A stretch of 64,000 nucleotides of DNA from assembly GCF_028389875.1 (NCBI RefSeq), contig NC_084677.1:8040017-8104016 (forward strand), in the 5' to 3' direction. The notes beneath the pieces were generated by a model that saw nothing but the letters and a program-made list of their open reading frames with translations, searched no databases and had not been told where the DNA came from. How positions within the stretch are numbered: the first letter of the stretch is position 1; every line of letters starts with the position of its first letter. Source of the stretch: Rhea pennata (Eukaryota; Chordata; Aves; Rheiformes; Rheidae). The position numbers and the translations under genes were made by a program. This document shows positions 32,101-47,100 of the stretch, in pieces.

Positions 32101-35100
32101 AACAAGCAAGAATAGGAAAAAGCAGTCTAAACAGAGTCCTGTGTAAACAGACACAGGAAAATACATAGGTTGACCAAACATACGCTCTTAAGAGACAGGG
32201 TACCAGACTAGATGAATTTCTGTTCTGATATCACTATGTGGGAATATCAAAATAGCAGTGAACTAAAAGAAAGGTTTAACTATGGAAGGGACATGGATTC
32301 ACACACTGGAGACTGAGGGAACCAGAAGTATAAACAAACTATTTCAAGGTTTTATTTCAATGATCTATGAAAAATAAGTGGATCCAGATCTTCTGAACTT
32401 TGAAGGTTTGAAAATAAACAAATCTGGTTAGACATGATTTTTGTAACTGCTTAAGACTTACTTCTAAAGAAAAATTTCATATCATAATGAGCTGTTCTGA
32501 TAGTTTTTTATTATTATAACTTCACTAATTTTAAACAGCTAGTAGCCTTACTCAGTACCTGGTAGGTACCATAGTTAGGTGCCTGCTTATTGGGCACACT
32601 ATATGAAAGATTCCAGATCAAAAGTCAGTCTATTGATCGCAAGCTACCAGTTTCAGAGAAGAGTTGAGACAAGGAAGAAACAGCAGGATTATAATGAAGA
32701 ATAAGGGAGTGTGTTACCACAGCTATACCTGTTTCATTTTGCATTATCCAGACGTTAAGCTCTACCAGACTGTGAGCATAAAAGCATTTATCTTCTCGTA
32801 AGCAGCCATAATGCACCTCATGTCTGCACAGGTCAAGTTGACACCGAACTTGAAAAGGGCGGATTTTGGAATATTTCACCATAGTTTCTCGCAAAATGTG
32901 GACAAGGCACCTGTTTCAAAGGAGTTAATATTTTAAAGATTCCTTAAAATATCTTTGTTCATGTGTGGAAAAACATGCAAGGTAACCATTCCTCATGAGA
33001 TTGTTCAAACACTTTCTTAATGCTTTTTACTCAACAGAGTAACCATACCTTCTGTTCATATACAGTTTATAAGCTGACCACCAAAGAAATTATGAGGTAT
33101 AGAATAAACTCATCATGCTCAAAGTTAGTAGTTATTAGATATCTGCATGTTTTTAATAAATCTGAATTTTCAAATAAGATGCATATACTTTCCAATGCCC
33201 TTAATGATCCTGGATCCTGTTGTGTGGATATTATACAGCCATTCTCATCTTTCAGACTGAGCTCTATATTCCAGCACAAAATAACATTGTTCTCATTGAC
33301 AGCCCTAAAAGTCTCATTTAGTTTTAAGTTAAATACTTCCAATTCAATATTTACATTTCGATGCAATGACCAGCCTAAAGCAGTCAACAATGTAAAATGG
33401 TAAACTAACTAGCACAGTACATCATTACAGTATTTTTCCATCAAAACTGAATTTGTAAACATATTTTGGATACAGCCTACTAGTTCTAGAATATTAAATA
33501 GAAAATACTATAAATGCTAACTACCTTTGAGCTCTTCTTTCATTTTCCACAGTACAAACATAGATATGGATACGTGTGCACACACACACGTGCACACACA
33601 CACAGGTGCACCTTGTTCAAAGTCAAATGAGATAACAGGTACCCAGGGAAGAATTTAATCAGGCCACAATTAAAGCTGGAAGAGAAAATTCTTATCTATT
33701 TCATGAAGCCGAAATAACTCAGGATATGGAACTTATTCTATAATTCCTGTATTACCAAAGGCTCAATGAGATTTCAGAATTAGACTCAAGATTTTTTTTT
33801 TTTTTAATGTTTAAAGAAAGCCTGTCATCTTGGCTCTTGCTGACAATGATGAAATTTTCTCTTAAACTGCTTCTTGATATGGTAAGTTTCAGTATAAGAA
33901 TTTGCAGTATTTCCCTATTTACTCCTCAAAGACTATCATTACTTGCACCATTTTACATATTCTTCCAGACTTCTCCAGCAGTGCCCCTAATCTTTATCCT
34001 GCAACCACTACAGATTGACTGTAGGTTTATTCTCAAAAATCAGAAAACATGTTCTCCAAAAGGAAGTGGCATTTAAGTATCATTCCTAGGCTGAGTAAAC
34101 AAACATCACAAATCAGTATTCTTAGGAAATCTAAAAGTCCTTCTTCTGCAAAGCATCATCAGATACAATCTTTCTCTTCAAGAGGCAAACCATATCATGT
34201 CTCACTTTGAAGTATAAATTCTCCACTAATTACAACAACATACTAATTCTTTTGCAGATCATCATCAAAGACATATTTAACTTCATCACAATAACAGCCT
34301 TGCTGTTATATCTGCAGTGTTTCCTCAGTACAGGGAAGTGGGATATGCACAAAGCAATTAAAATGCTCCTGTTAGATTTTTATCTAATGGGATATCTGTC
34401 ATATAAAAATTTAAGTCTATTAAGTCTCTGAAATTTATTTAACAGTATGTTAACAAGCCTCTCTTAGCTCTCAAATAATAATTAAAGGATCTTTCAGTAC
34501 ACTACTTTTTACCAATTGTAATAAAGTATGTGGTCTATTTCAGATGCCATATTTAAGATAAACCTGTTCTTAACTGACTAGTCCAAACCAAAGCAAAACA
34601 AGCAAAGCACACTGAAGAAAGAGCATGCTTAAGACATTAGGATCCCATATTAATTTAATGCCACATATGTAATTGCACCAATGCAGCTCACCAGGTAAAT
34701 AAGCTATTAACAAAGTGACACTAAAGGCAATAAGGTTCAAGCAAGAGGGTCAATACCACTATTCCTGAAAGTATTGATAAAGATGTAGTCCCCTTTCAGT
34801 TCAGTTATATGGGACAATCCTTGTACATAACTTTGTCTTACCAATACTGTCAAAGCACAATGGTCTATTAACAAGGAAAAAAAATTAATCAACAGTTAAG
34901 AAATGAAAAATCAATATTAAAAAATGTCCTGAAACATTTGATTTTGATTTGAAATTTAAACAGACATACTTGTTATCTTCAAAGTCATGCATAGCAGGGT
35001 GAGAACAAGAAGATGAATTATCCTTATTCCTTTTGCTTATTATTCTGGGCTTGTGATCAAAACATTTCTGAAATACAAAAACAAGTAATTATAGAATATA

Positions 35101-38100
35101 TATTTTATACATTCAAAAATGTATCTCACTTTAGGGAACCTAACAGAGACTTAAACTAGTCTCTAACTCTAAAGCTAGTCAGGTTATCATCAAATATGCA
35201 GTTCAGTATTTCAGGTTAGTCATGAACCAAAGCATATAATAGGTAATTTTATTATCTATTTTTATTGTAACATTAGAATAAAGCAGCACCTCACAAAGGA
35301 ACATAAATAATCCATGATGCTCTTGAAGAAGTCGAGATACAGTAAAATTGATCTTTCCATTTCCTCCAAAAAGAGCTTCTCTGCTAAAGGCTCCTTTGCG
35401 CTCCAGTGTCCATACATCTATCTCCTCTTGGCAATATGCAAACGTGCAGTGGCCTGGGTATCGGCACTCTTCTTCAGCAGCAACATCTAAAATGGTAACA
35501 TTGAACTTGACATTGCTTTCATACAGTTTCTGTTGAAAAAGTCCATCTTAATAAAATCTTTACAAACTCTATTTAAGACCTTTTAATAAAGCAGCTACAT
35601 CTGTTGCTGCATCTGTTGTGAATGTGTCAGCTGAATGACTTGATTTAAATTTAAATCTCCTCAGAAAAGGCTGATGTGCATCTCCATCAACCATCCTTCT
35701 TTAAGCCAACAGTGCTGAGAAACCAGAATACCTATTCTCTTTTCTTAAACATATTAGATATAGTTGTTAATTAATATACCAGTCAGCTTACATAACAAGC
35801 AGAGGCTGTTACTACAAAAGTCCAACAAGAATGTCTTTATTTTTGGTGGTGGTGGTGTTTTTTTTTTTTCCCTTCAGAGCCCAGAAATCCTTTATAACCA
35901 AAGCAACAGTATATTCCAAGCCTATACAACTACACAACACAGAGTGGTTCTTTCCTTAATGCACAAGCAAGTGAAAAACTGTGCTACATATGCCTACAGC
36001 CCAGAAGATCTCTGTGTCAGAATACAGCAACTCCTGATGAGAAGGTAGGTGCATGCTCACAGACCTGCAGTAGTCAGAGAGCAGGCCCCACTTCCCAGCA
36101 TTACATTCCATCTCCCCTCCTGGCTGGCCAAACAGGGTCACATAGGCCTACCAAAAAACTTTCAGAGGAGAATCAGAGATAGGAAGGGAATTATTCATTT
36201 GCCTCTACCTGGCAAATCAGTACAAATCAGTACTGTAGGCATACTTAGTAGGAAGAGAAAGGAAATGAGGACTGTAAAATGAAACATAAGTAGATATAGA
36301 AAAATGCTGCAGTAAGAAGCAAACTACCTATGATGAAGTACAGTACAGAAGTACAGTGCATATTTCCTAAATAATCACATTAACAGCCAAATTCTGACTC
36401 CCTTTATGAAAATATGAATGACCCAAGTAAACTTCTTTCCCTACTTCCCATGAACAAGAATAAGAAGTCATTCTATACACCGCTGTAAAAACGGTAAACT
36501 AGGTAAACTATATTACTTTGAGCACAGGCATTAACATCATACTACAAATATCATGCATACCTTTGCATATATAATATGGTCCCACATACTGCGTCTTCGT
36601 TGGTCTTGGACGTATTTTTTTCCATGATTTATCTTCAGAGTTCTTTATTCTGCCAATTAGAATATCCTTCTTACATTTATGCTCTAAACTGGGATGGTAA
36701 GCATAATCCAATAATTTAGGACCTGAAACAATCACAAAAAAATAATTATCATTGTGTAAATTGCAGCATACTCTTAACACTTCCATACATACACTGACAA
36801 GATACAGAAACATACCATGTAAAATTCTTACTTGCACCAGCAAGTCTGAAGAGCCAAAAGTCACTAACAACCAAGTTGAGTAGAACAGAGAAAACTATGA
36901 ATACTTACAATAGGATCAGCCTTGGCAAAAAACAAAAGTAATTTTGGAGTTTGCTTTTCTTTTCTTTCTTTTTTTCTTTTTTTTTTTTTTTTTAAAAAAA
37001 AACTTGTAAGTACTTTCACATAGCAACAAATTGCTATGTGTTTTTTCAAATGTCAGAAAATAGTGTTAGGAAAGCATATACTAAGACTTCAACTGCTCAT
37101 TTATAATAAATCAATGCAGATAAATTCCAAGGTTCTGTAAATGTCTCTTAACCTCAACTTTTATTATATTAGAACAGTTTCTATGCCCAGAAACAAAACA
37201 TACTAGCTAAAGATTAAATGTATGTCAAAAAACATAAATGCCTGTCCCAGGATTTGAAGATTTTTGAAGAAAAAAAAAGAACCTAGCTTTGAACTCTGTT
37301 TTTAGGATGATACCATAGTGAGGATTACACTACCATTAAAATGAAGAAATCAGGAAGTAAGTTTGAAAATTATCAATGCTCAGTGAATTTTGCTACTTAA
37401 GAGCTTACAAAAAACAAGAGTGTGATCAAGTCTCCCAATCAAGAAGCCGATGCAACAGTGTAATTGCAGGAGTAGGTAGAAAAAGCAGGGGACACAAAGG
37501 CATTGAGAGATATGAAGAAACAGAACAAATAGATGCTTTGATACAAGTCATCAAGATAAGGACATGTTAAGTGATTCCACCAATATTTTATACCTCCTGC
37601 TTTTAGTAGAGTGATGTTTGAAAAAACACAAAACACATTTTATTGATTTTTCTTGTAAAAATAATTTTAAAAGTTCAAAAACTACAATACTCATCCTTTA
37701 AATGTGTCAATAAAATATTTCAGAAGTATCTGTTACTATGTTGTATGTATTACTGTAATTATTTCAATGATACCTGTAACTTGAAACACAATACTTATCT
37801 TTACCATTAGTCTTGATAACAGCTATTGCCTCTAGAATACTGCTCTGTTTAACAGCAACAGCTCAGACCTAAAAGATTAGTTATATTAAACCCCAACACA
37901 GGTTAAGATCCTCTGAGTCAACACAGTGGAGTTAATTATTACTAAGGTTTGGAAGCCTCATGATTATGATTTAGAATTAGTTTGAAAGAACAATAAAACA
38001 GATGGGATGTGAAGGTTACCAGGTACTTTGAACTGCAGTTCAATTCCCCAAGGCCAATCAGAGTGGGTATTGCAAGTTTTTTTAGTCTTGAGCAAAGGTG

Positions 38101-41100
38101 TCACTCTTCACAGTACCCTGGGTGTTGGGAGGAAAGTGAATACAGAACGTGAATGACCTTACACAGTAAGCCTACAGGCTCGGGAAAGGATGTAGTGATT
38201 TGTGGTGGTTTAAGAATCAAGCACCTATTAGGATAAGAAATAAAGACAAGAAGGAAGATGATAAAATAGTGGCTGAAACATTTTACCAGTTCCTTAATTG
38301 TAAGGTCATACTACATCTGTCAAGAGCAAGTCAGAACTGAACACATAAGACAACAGTATTTTAAATTATGAACACTAACGCTTTAAATGTATGTTTTTAA
38401 TTTTTATAATGAACACAAATGAGTCTTAAAGCCCCTTACCTTTTTTGACAAAACATAACTGGCAGGCTTGCCTTAGCTCATGTGTGCCTTCTAATGGGTT
38501 TCTTCCCGCAGGTGCTGAAGATACAGGTATATTAGCAGTCGCACTGCTAAAAACATTTGAAAAGTCATTTCTAGTTTGACCTGTAATTCCCATGTAATTT
38601 TCAGACCCAAACAAGCTACTGGGGCCATTTATCTGTTGGAAGAAAGGATATTTTATTTGATCCATTAATCTCATTTTTCTACAATTAATACTTGTTTATT
38701 TAAATTATTCCTCAAAGTTCAATAAAAACTACACACACACACACACAAAATACAAGCTTAACTACCTATCTAAAAAGGGGACATAAAGATTTTACAAAAG
38801 CCTTATCCCCCACGATAGACTAAGAGTGTAACACCACCCAGCCAGGTTACAGGTAGAAGAACAGCAGTTGCCAGGCTAGTAGTCTCTGCTGTGAAGCTGG
38901 CCCATGAGCACGTGATTCTTCATGTCACTATTCCCCACATAATCAACAGCCAGCAGAGCCAAGGTCTGCAGGAAATACACTGCACAGCTGCAATACACAG
39001 AGACCAGACAGATCCACAGACACAAAGCAGTCTCTTCCTGTACTGAATCTCCAGGATTCCTCATACTTGCAACCTAGATCATAAGAGAGTTCTCATCTAG
39101 TCCTAGCTTAGTTATTTTAAGCTTCCACAGTATTTTACAGTAAGTTCCTCAGAATGGAAATGTGGCTACAATGGTAGTCAATGTTTGCCTATCTAAAATA
39201 ATCTTTGAAAATTCCAGTAAGTTGTTTTATTTTTCTCTGTGTTCAATCATAGTGGCTATGAGCAACTGTTTCCACATCAAAAAAATATTTTTTATAGACA
39301 AAGTGCCAGCTTTAAAACAAGAACTTCCACTGTAAAAAATTAAGAGCTTCCTTAAGCCCTCAAAGTATTAAAAATTTAATCAATGTGAAGGAAAAAAAAT
39401 GAAAAATACTTACAAATAAAGGGGAATTATTGCTCTTAAGTGCTGGTGTACCATCTCTAGAAACTGAACTTGAGACATCTAAAGCAATTAAAAAAAAAAA
39501 TTGTTATTTCACTTATTTCACTTTCCCAAAACATTGTATTCCAAAACTATTTGTTATTCCTCAAAAGTAAAAGTAGCAAAGGATTGTTTTTCTAGCAAAC
39601 AGCAAAGGTATTGTTTGCTATGTTTGTTTGTTTGTTTGTTTTAATGTGAAATCAACTTGTTCACATCTGGGCTGAAAACTTACTAGATAATCTTCAATAT
39701 AGCCATTTGATTAACATCAGCAGTAGCTTTCAGGCATATGCTGAATCAACATAAAAAGACCTGTGCAGTACAAAAAGCTTAGCTAAACAAGCAATACCTG
39801 ATCTTCAAGATCTAGGAGATGAAAGAGGGTTAAGAGCATTCTTTTACTTTTATTTTGTAGTAGGCTTCATTGATGATTAAAATAAAACCTTTCTTTTCTC
39901 TTCAAGTTCACTGACTATTTCTTGTTATTTCACATACTTGATTTTAGTATACAATCATAGTTCACAAAGTCTGAATACAAATATGTCATGCTAGTAACTA
40001 TCATGATAGGCAATTTTACTAGTCTTTTGGAATTCTTGTTTTTTGCCAAATTATCAGAAATGGTTTAAGTTGACAGGATATCTTTGTTTTTAAAGACAAC
40101 CATGATGTTAACATGTTTCCTTGTTTATACTTGTTAACTTAGAACAAGTAACTTGCACAAAAAACACACAAAACCCAACAGGAGGAGCCTGGTATTTGCT
40201 TATGCAGATCCCAAGTAAACAGCTTTATTTTTAAGTTCTTGTTAATAATCAGCATTGATTATTAATACTCTCAAAAAATATGGAAAAAAAAAATCATGTA
40301 AATATTAAATTTTACTGAATAGTGGTGAAAACCCATTTGCTAAAAAGAAGCCAGCTGGTTCATTCACAATTCTCCCTCAAAATATAAGATTAAATATGTA
40401 TGACTCAAGACTCATTTGTTACCTCTTTTTGGATCACTGATTGAAAAGGTGCTTAATGATGAACAAAAATTTTCCAGTGAAGAAGCCAAAGGCTGTGAAA
40501 AGATTTCTGAAAGAGAAGGCGAAGGAACAAATCCTCCACCAACTGGCAACGTCCCCAACAAAGATGCAGAAAAAGGTACGCTAGTAGCTACACTTCCCGC
40601 AGGAACAGGTCCTCTGACTCCCGTAGTCTGCTGTAGAAGGAAAAAAAAGTTCATATATGGGAAAAAACTCAAGAATACAATCTGTAATAATCTAGCTCTT
40701 AGTATGGATTTTGTAAAGCTTTTATAATTCCACTGAAAAACAACAGTAAAAAGATACACTATCTAGAACTACTGTAATCAAGCCTCAATATGGTAATTCT
40801 GCAAGGAATAACTCAGAAACTAACTACTTAAAAAGTTCCATTAGCTTAATAACAGATTTGCATTTTTTCCCTAAATCAAATCACCAAAACTGAATTTTAA
40901 ATATTAAATACACAAGCCCACAAGAAAGACTAGGAAGAATCAGAAACCTAGAAGATTTCTACTAAATGAAGATTAATGAATTCTTCAAATTGCAATACAG
41001 TAAAAAGTTAAAGTTATCTTTAAAATGAATCCTCAGATACAAGTCTAATTCTAATGCTACAGTCTGCACAGGCCTCTGCATTGACCAATTCACTTTTTTT

Positions 41101-44100
41101 TCCAAGGAAAGTAACATTCTTATGAACACTTCTGTTAAGGACACAGACAAGTGAGGGAGTTTCAGTTCCTCCTCCTGCCACCTTGAGAAACACCCCCCTT
41201 GTCAAAAGGTTGACTAAGTCAGTCTGCACAGGGTTTGGGGCAATGCAAGACTCCCCTTACTCCCCAAGTCATCAGTCTGCAACTCACTCAAATACCACAC
41301 TGCATTATATTGCAGTCTATCTTGGAAGACTTATGTCCTAGTGGCTTTCACTATGGGTAAACTTCCTAGGATCTCTTAAAAATAATTATTCTCCACATTT
41401 CTGAAATACATACCACAAAACAAAGTGCATAAAACCTAAAATTAGGAGTCCAAGCAGCCTAGATTTAAAGATATCACATAAGACAAAATCAGTTCTCAGA
41501 CCAGCCTCATTTACAGCTGTATCCACAGCTGAACTAGGAATTAAAATCACAACTAAATGAAGAATTAAATATGCTAGTTTCATTCATCAGTGTGATGCTA
41601 CAGGCTCCAACTGAACAGCAGGGCCCTAGCAGAGTCGGCAGCCTTACCAGTAAGTTAAGCCATCTCTGCTCATCAGAGTTCTCATTTTGACTGACAGTTG
41701 AGGAACTCAAAATACTTCATGTTCTCTTCTAACTCTGGAATGATAGTGTAATTTAGAATATTTAAATGCCTTAATTTTTCTATTAGTATCTTCTAAAAAG
41801 TTAGACTAATAATGCTCTACTTCTGGTTATCCAGGCCACTGGACTGGACAAAGCTCACGTCATAGAGATACTAGTGTACGCACTAGATGAACTGTGTCAG
41901 CACCCTACTGTCCTGCAAAGCTACTGGCTTGTGCTTAGCCATAGCTTCTGGAGCTACACTGTGGCTGTCACATCCACTGCCCTCAGGTTGTGAGAGGGCT
42001 TATCTGCATCACACAAATATATACCAGCTCAGGTTTCAAATGTCTGCTTCATTTTGTATAGTATTTTGATTTCTGGAAGTAGTGTCCTTCCCCCAAAAAC
42101 CTCACTCAGGTTTTCCAATACACAATCCAACATAATTGCCCTTGGAGGTATCTGGGGTCCTGATATCTTTACAGCCACATTTAGGAGGATCTGTACTCAT
42201 CAGGGTTAAGACAACTAAGTGCAAATACAGCTCAGTGAATCTAGGACAGTTAATCCACACTTCGAGTACTTTATAAAAATACAAGTTCTCATTTAAAAGA
42301 ATAGTCTTCCAAGAAGGAAAACAAAACAAACATTACCATTACACTTTCGTCTGGATCAGGCACAGAGTCAAGTAACTCATCAAGTTCTTCCCCAATAATT
42401 ATATCTCCGTCTCCACAATCTAAACATGTTTCCGGCATAGAGAAAGAAACATTTCCTCCATTTGTCAACACTGCAGAAGGCAGTGAAACCTTTTCCACTT
42501 GAAGAGGCATAACAGAAGATAAGGATGGTACAGGTACTGATGCCAAGTCTTTTGATACTTCAGAAGCAAAGTTTGAGGAGGATGAAGCAGCAGCAGCAGC
42601 AGCAATCTCTTGCTTCTGTTCAGATAAATCTGAAACAGGTAAGATAAGAATGACTAGAACTTTTATTCAAAGATGTAAAAACATCTCTTATAATTTTCAA
42701 CCTGATGATGGTGGGGATGGGAATGTAGCGACATGACAGATGGTTAAGCAAAACCAAATTAAATGTTTGCAGCTTCCATTAACTTCAGAACTTGTATGTG
42801 CCTATAGATACAGTGTTTAAACTAAACACTGCTCAAACTAAAAAAGACAGGAAAAGTTACAGACTCAACACTCTACTAAATCTTTGCTATATTCTCCTCT
42901 CCTCATTTTTTCCAAGTTAAAGACAACACTGTGAGACTATCTTAACATTAGTGGCAGTTACAATCACATCAAGCTGAGACACCCAATAGAGATCATCTCA
43001 GCCACTTAAATTTGTGTTTTTAGGCATAAACAGATAAGGCTTTTTGCCACAAATCTTTCACATGACAAGATGAATTTTCTTATAAAGAAATCTCATAACA
43101 AATGCAAGTAGATATGCATGGTATATCTAGCTTCCTAGCATTAATACTGTAATCCAACAAGACTCACCTAACTCAATATCTTCTACAGAAGAAGAATTCT
43201 GTGAATGAGAAAAATACCTCTCAGTATCTTGAACAAGAATATAAAAGATTCTCAAATATATATTTACAGATCAAGAATAAGTCCTCAAAATTAGGTTTTA
43301 TAAAATTTGAAGTCTAATAAAGTCTAATAAAATTTAAAAGTCTTATTTTTTTCAAATAGAGCATCTCAATCCTTATATCACTAACAGTTTGTAACCAACC
43401 AACAAGAACGAGGCTGATCCTTCACCAAATGAAAATTTTTTAAATGATCTACTCCCACGTTTCCTCATTCTAGCCAAAGTCATCCATTTATAGCCAAATT
43501 GCCTATATTCCCGTGGAAAAAGCCTATAAAATAACAAAGAACTCCTAGTTAGTTCTTCTCATACACATCACAAACAGCAAGATCAATGCAAGTTCAGCTG
43601 CTAATGAAGGCTAAATTTGGAAAAATGAATAAATAAAAGCTACTTTATCCCAGCACTTATCACTTAGATTATTATCGTGAAATACCAACACACCCATTAA
43701 CTACAGCCTTGTCTCAAGACATTAAAAGTAAATATGTTCACTGCATTGGATTTAATGTTTTATTTAACATTTATTCTACAAAAATAATCTGAATTATAAT
43801 CTCATGTCTAACCTGCAATAAAAACATAGCAAAATTGATACAAAGACTGATAAAACCCAGAAGTTGTTCAAAATAATAGCATTTTAAATAAATAATTAAG
43901 TACACCATTTTCACTTCATTCATTGAGAATTTTGGAAGCAATTATTTCCTGTAGTTTAAAGTTAGCTTGAACTAGGAACATGTAAAACCTTACCTTATCT
44001 GATATATCATTAGAAACCGGGCTTGATGAAGGTGGCTGCAATGAAAATACACCCTTAAGTTCAAATTTGATATCAGGGGACAGAAAGCTTGCTGTATTTC

Positions 44101-47100
44101 CAAAAATTAAAACAAAAATCTTACCTTTGCTCTCACATATGCTTTCCTTATTTTTAATCCTAGTTTTTGAGCAAGTTCTTGAGTGAGCTTAATCACATTT
44201 TCATCCTAAAAGAAATACATAAAATTTCATACTTCATATGTATTATTATCTAGTCAAAGACATCTGTTTACATCTCAAAGTGTCTATATTCTGCAAGACT
44301 TCTATATACAGGATGTCTCATAACACATTTTTATTCTTTCATATATATAAAAGACTGCAGGCTAACTCAGAAAAATACAGAAGCTACCCTCAAGCTACCC
44401 AATGTTTTCAAAGAGATAAACGTACCAGGAAACGGATAAGATCCTTCTCTTCTAATTACCCAACGCAAAAGTAATGTAAATGTTTTCCACTACTAGAAGT
44501 TCAAAGCACCTTATGTGAGGAAACTTACATACTATAATATGTAAGTTCACAAGTATTTTTACAAATTGGGGGTGATATTTCTTACTGGCATTTCAGTTGA
44601 ATAGTTGAATAAGAACTCCATATTTTAGCAAAAATTGCATCATACAACTAGAGACACTGAGTGAAAATCTGGTCATATTTCATTCTTTCCTAGTAATGAT
44701 AATTACCCATTTAAATTACTGTAAAGTTTAGTTTTCAAAACATGTCATATAGCTAGAAAAGGAGATATTTATTAAAAAAAAAAAAAAAAAAAACACTTAA
44801 AGGCATACAAGCCTTCAGCCAAAGCATTCAGATCTGGAGGTGTGAATTCAGGCTCCCAAGTCCAAAGTTAGACATTCAAATAAACAAACTCCTGTATCTT
44901 TGGAAGTACAGCTGAAACTTTTTCTCTATATCCAGCAGTTTGGCTAGCCATTTCACTAGAATTTTGATACAGAAAGTGCAGAAACACAGCTTGGTATTGT
45001 GTCTTGTTATGATTCTGTTTGGAACGGAATGGAGCTTATCAGCATTTTACTTCAAATCAGGAGTGCCTGTCTGAAGTGAATCGCCCAATCATCCTTACTC
45101 ACTGCATTTTAGTTTGCAATATAGGAATCTCAGACAGCTTTAATCAGATTCCTTTTGAAACTAAATTTAAAGAAGTGCTGCAGGAATGCACTTCATGCCC
45201 CCCAACTGTTAAGCAAGGCAGGGGGAGTGGTTAGTCTGCAGGAACAGAGTCCAAAGTAAAACGGAAGAGTACAACATAAACACGAGGTCCTCAGCATTAC
45301 TGCTTTAGTCTACAGATCCTCTCCTATCATGCCACACTGCTTGCTAACAAAGACATAGTCTAAGATTAGATGTGCATATTAAGTAATTCAGAGAACGGAT
45401 CACTCAACGCACACGTAAGAACTGCACTAGTAGAAGTGGGGAAAAGAAAAGCTAGCTTGAAAAGCACAAAAAACATATTGTATTCTGTTATTGTGTGTCA
45501 TGTTCCTATCTATGTTGTGAATATACTTCTTACTGTACAGCATTTTAAATGACAGTTAATTCAATGGTCCTAGTGCTTATTCCACACTGTGAAGTGACTG
45601 TTTCTCTTGTTGAAAGCTAATGCAAAAACCTAAATTTGGAGGCTGTAATCTCTGCTATCAATCTCCATCACTTTCATAACAAATAATTCTTAGCAGAATA
45701 AAAATACTTTACTGCATTAAAATATTTTACTGCATCTTTCATGGTTCCTAAGGTGAGTATATATTTTCTGTATTAGTTTTTTAAACTAGATACATTCTGA
45801 TTGTTTTTACCTACCTGTGGCACAGCAAGAGAACATTTTGCTACAGCATCATAAGCCTTTTTATACTTTCCCAACTCATTCAAGGCTTTAGCTTTCCGAT
45901 AGAGAGCTCTGAAATTGTTTTCATTCAATCTTAATGCTATTTCACAGTCTTCTAGAACTTTTTCATGTAAACCCTATAAGAGAAAGAGGAACTGGTTTAT
46001 CAAAACAATTTTCTATCTTTGGAATACTGAATTTAAACCATATTGGATGAAGGTATTAAAACATTCACCACATTCACCACATATACACAACATTCACCAA
46101 GGCCACTGTTCACTGCATATACGAACTTTGCTAGGCCACCAACTTAGACCTGCTTCTTTTTAGTTCGGTATCATCCATGTAAAATCCAATAAAAAAGATG
46201 AGTACAATTTAGTTCTTTCATAGCAACCATCTTAGTCCACACAGAAAGTGGCAGATTCCAGTGCCACTAGCAGTATAAATGTAACAGATTAAAATACTGT
46301 TCTGATAACTTCCAAGTCCAGTACGACTCTTACATTAATATGATTATTCTAATATTATAAACTAAAAATACCTAGACAATTATACTTTAAAAGAAGAAAT
46401 TTAAGAATCTGACAATTCTCAAACCAACACAAAGTGCTTCTTACTCACTAGAAAATTTTATGTCTTCAAATTTTGTTAACATACTCTCCTTGAAAAAACA
46501 GTTTAAAAAGAAGCTTACCATATTTGAATAACATGCTATCCTGTTTACATGCAGCTTCTCTAAAATATCATCAGAAACATGGATTTCTTCGGAATTAGCA
46601 TAATCTGCTATGTTTATAGCCTCTGTATAGTGACTCAGTGATCCTCTCCAATCACCTTCTCGATATACATCATTCCCTTCATTAAAGAGATTTCTAACAA
46701 GCTCTCGTATAAATAACTGGAACAAAGAGAAGACACACTCATGAACAGCAGTATTTGTTGTATATCTTCCACACTTCCCAATGTATTTAAACAGATATTT
46801 TTATACCTGTAAATTTACAGATCCAAAATAAAATGCAAAACTGCATTAGTATTTTTCTTAGAAAAATGTCAGAAGAAAATTTCTAATATTCAACATTTCA
46901 ATACAGCGATATAAAAGACAGGTTGAGCTACTGATAAAAGAGTAATTTTGTCTAGGTAATTAAAAAAAAGATGCACAATTGTTTGTTGCATTCTTTCAGC
47001 AACCAGCAGCCACAGCAAGGGGCACACCTGAAAGGCTACTTTCACAGCAAAAAAGAATTTTTTTTAAACTAAAATGTGAAAGATTACATTCTAATCTAAT

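Larger units (their letters stand above)
26130..32728. other. ZC3H7A introns 16-22
   Basis: Apart from exons 17-22 this span is AT-rich intron. It contains a TG/CA-rich stretch with an exact 10-bp inverted repeat (30711-30736) and an (AAT)n run at 32042-32061. I see nothing else that I can support in the stretches longer than 300 bp (26130-27196, 27821-28661, 28771-29292, 29896-30492, 30570-32728). Confidence 0.7.
32911..40422. other. ZC3H7A introns 10-15
   Basis: AT-rich introns around exons 11-15. Simple repeats: CA tracts at 33577-33604 and 38731-38747, a T-then-A tract at 36958-37002 and (TTTG)n at 39621-39642. I see no additional exon: exon phases join without gaps. Confidence 0.7.

Noticed and set aside
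32191-32240. Sequence resembling the 3' end of a CR1 element (ACCAGACTAGATGA and on)
   Set aside because: Only about 15 bases look familiar and the typical CR1 3' terminal octamer repeats are absent.
33060-33120. Box C-like ATGATGA on the minus strand, considered as an intronic C/D snoRNA
   Set aside because: No box D (CTGA) at a suitable distance and no terminal stem.
33067-33403. Overlapping open frames of 107 and 127 codons on the two strands
   Set aside because: Inside ZC3H7A intron 15; the exons on either side join in phase without it and no domain is seen.
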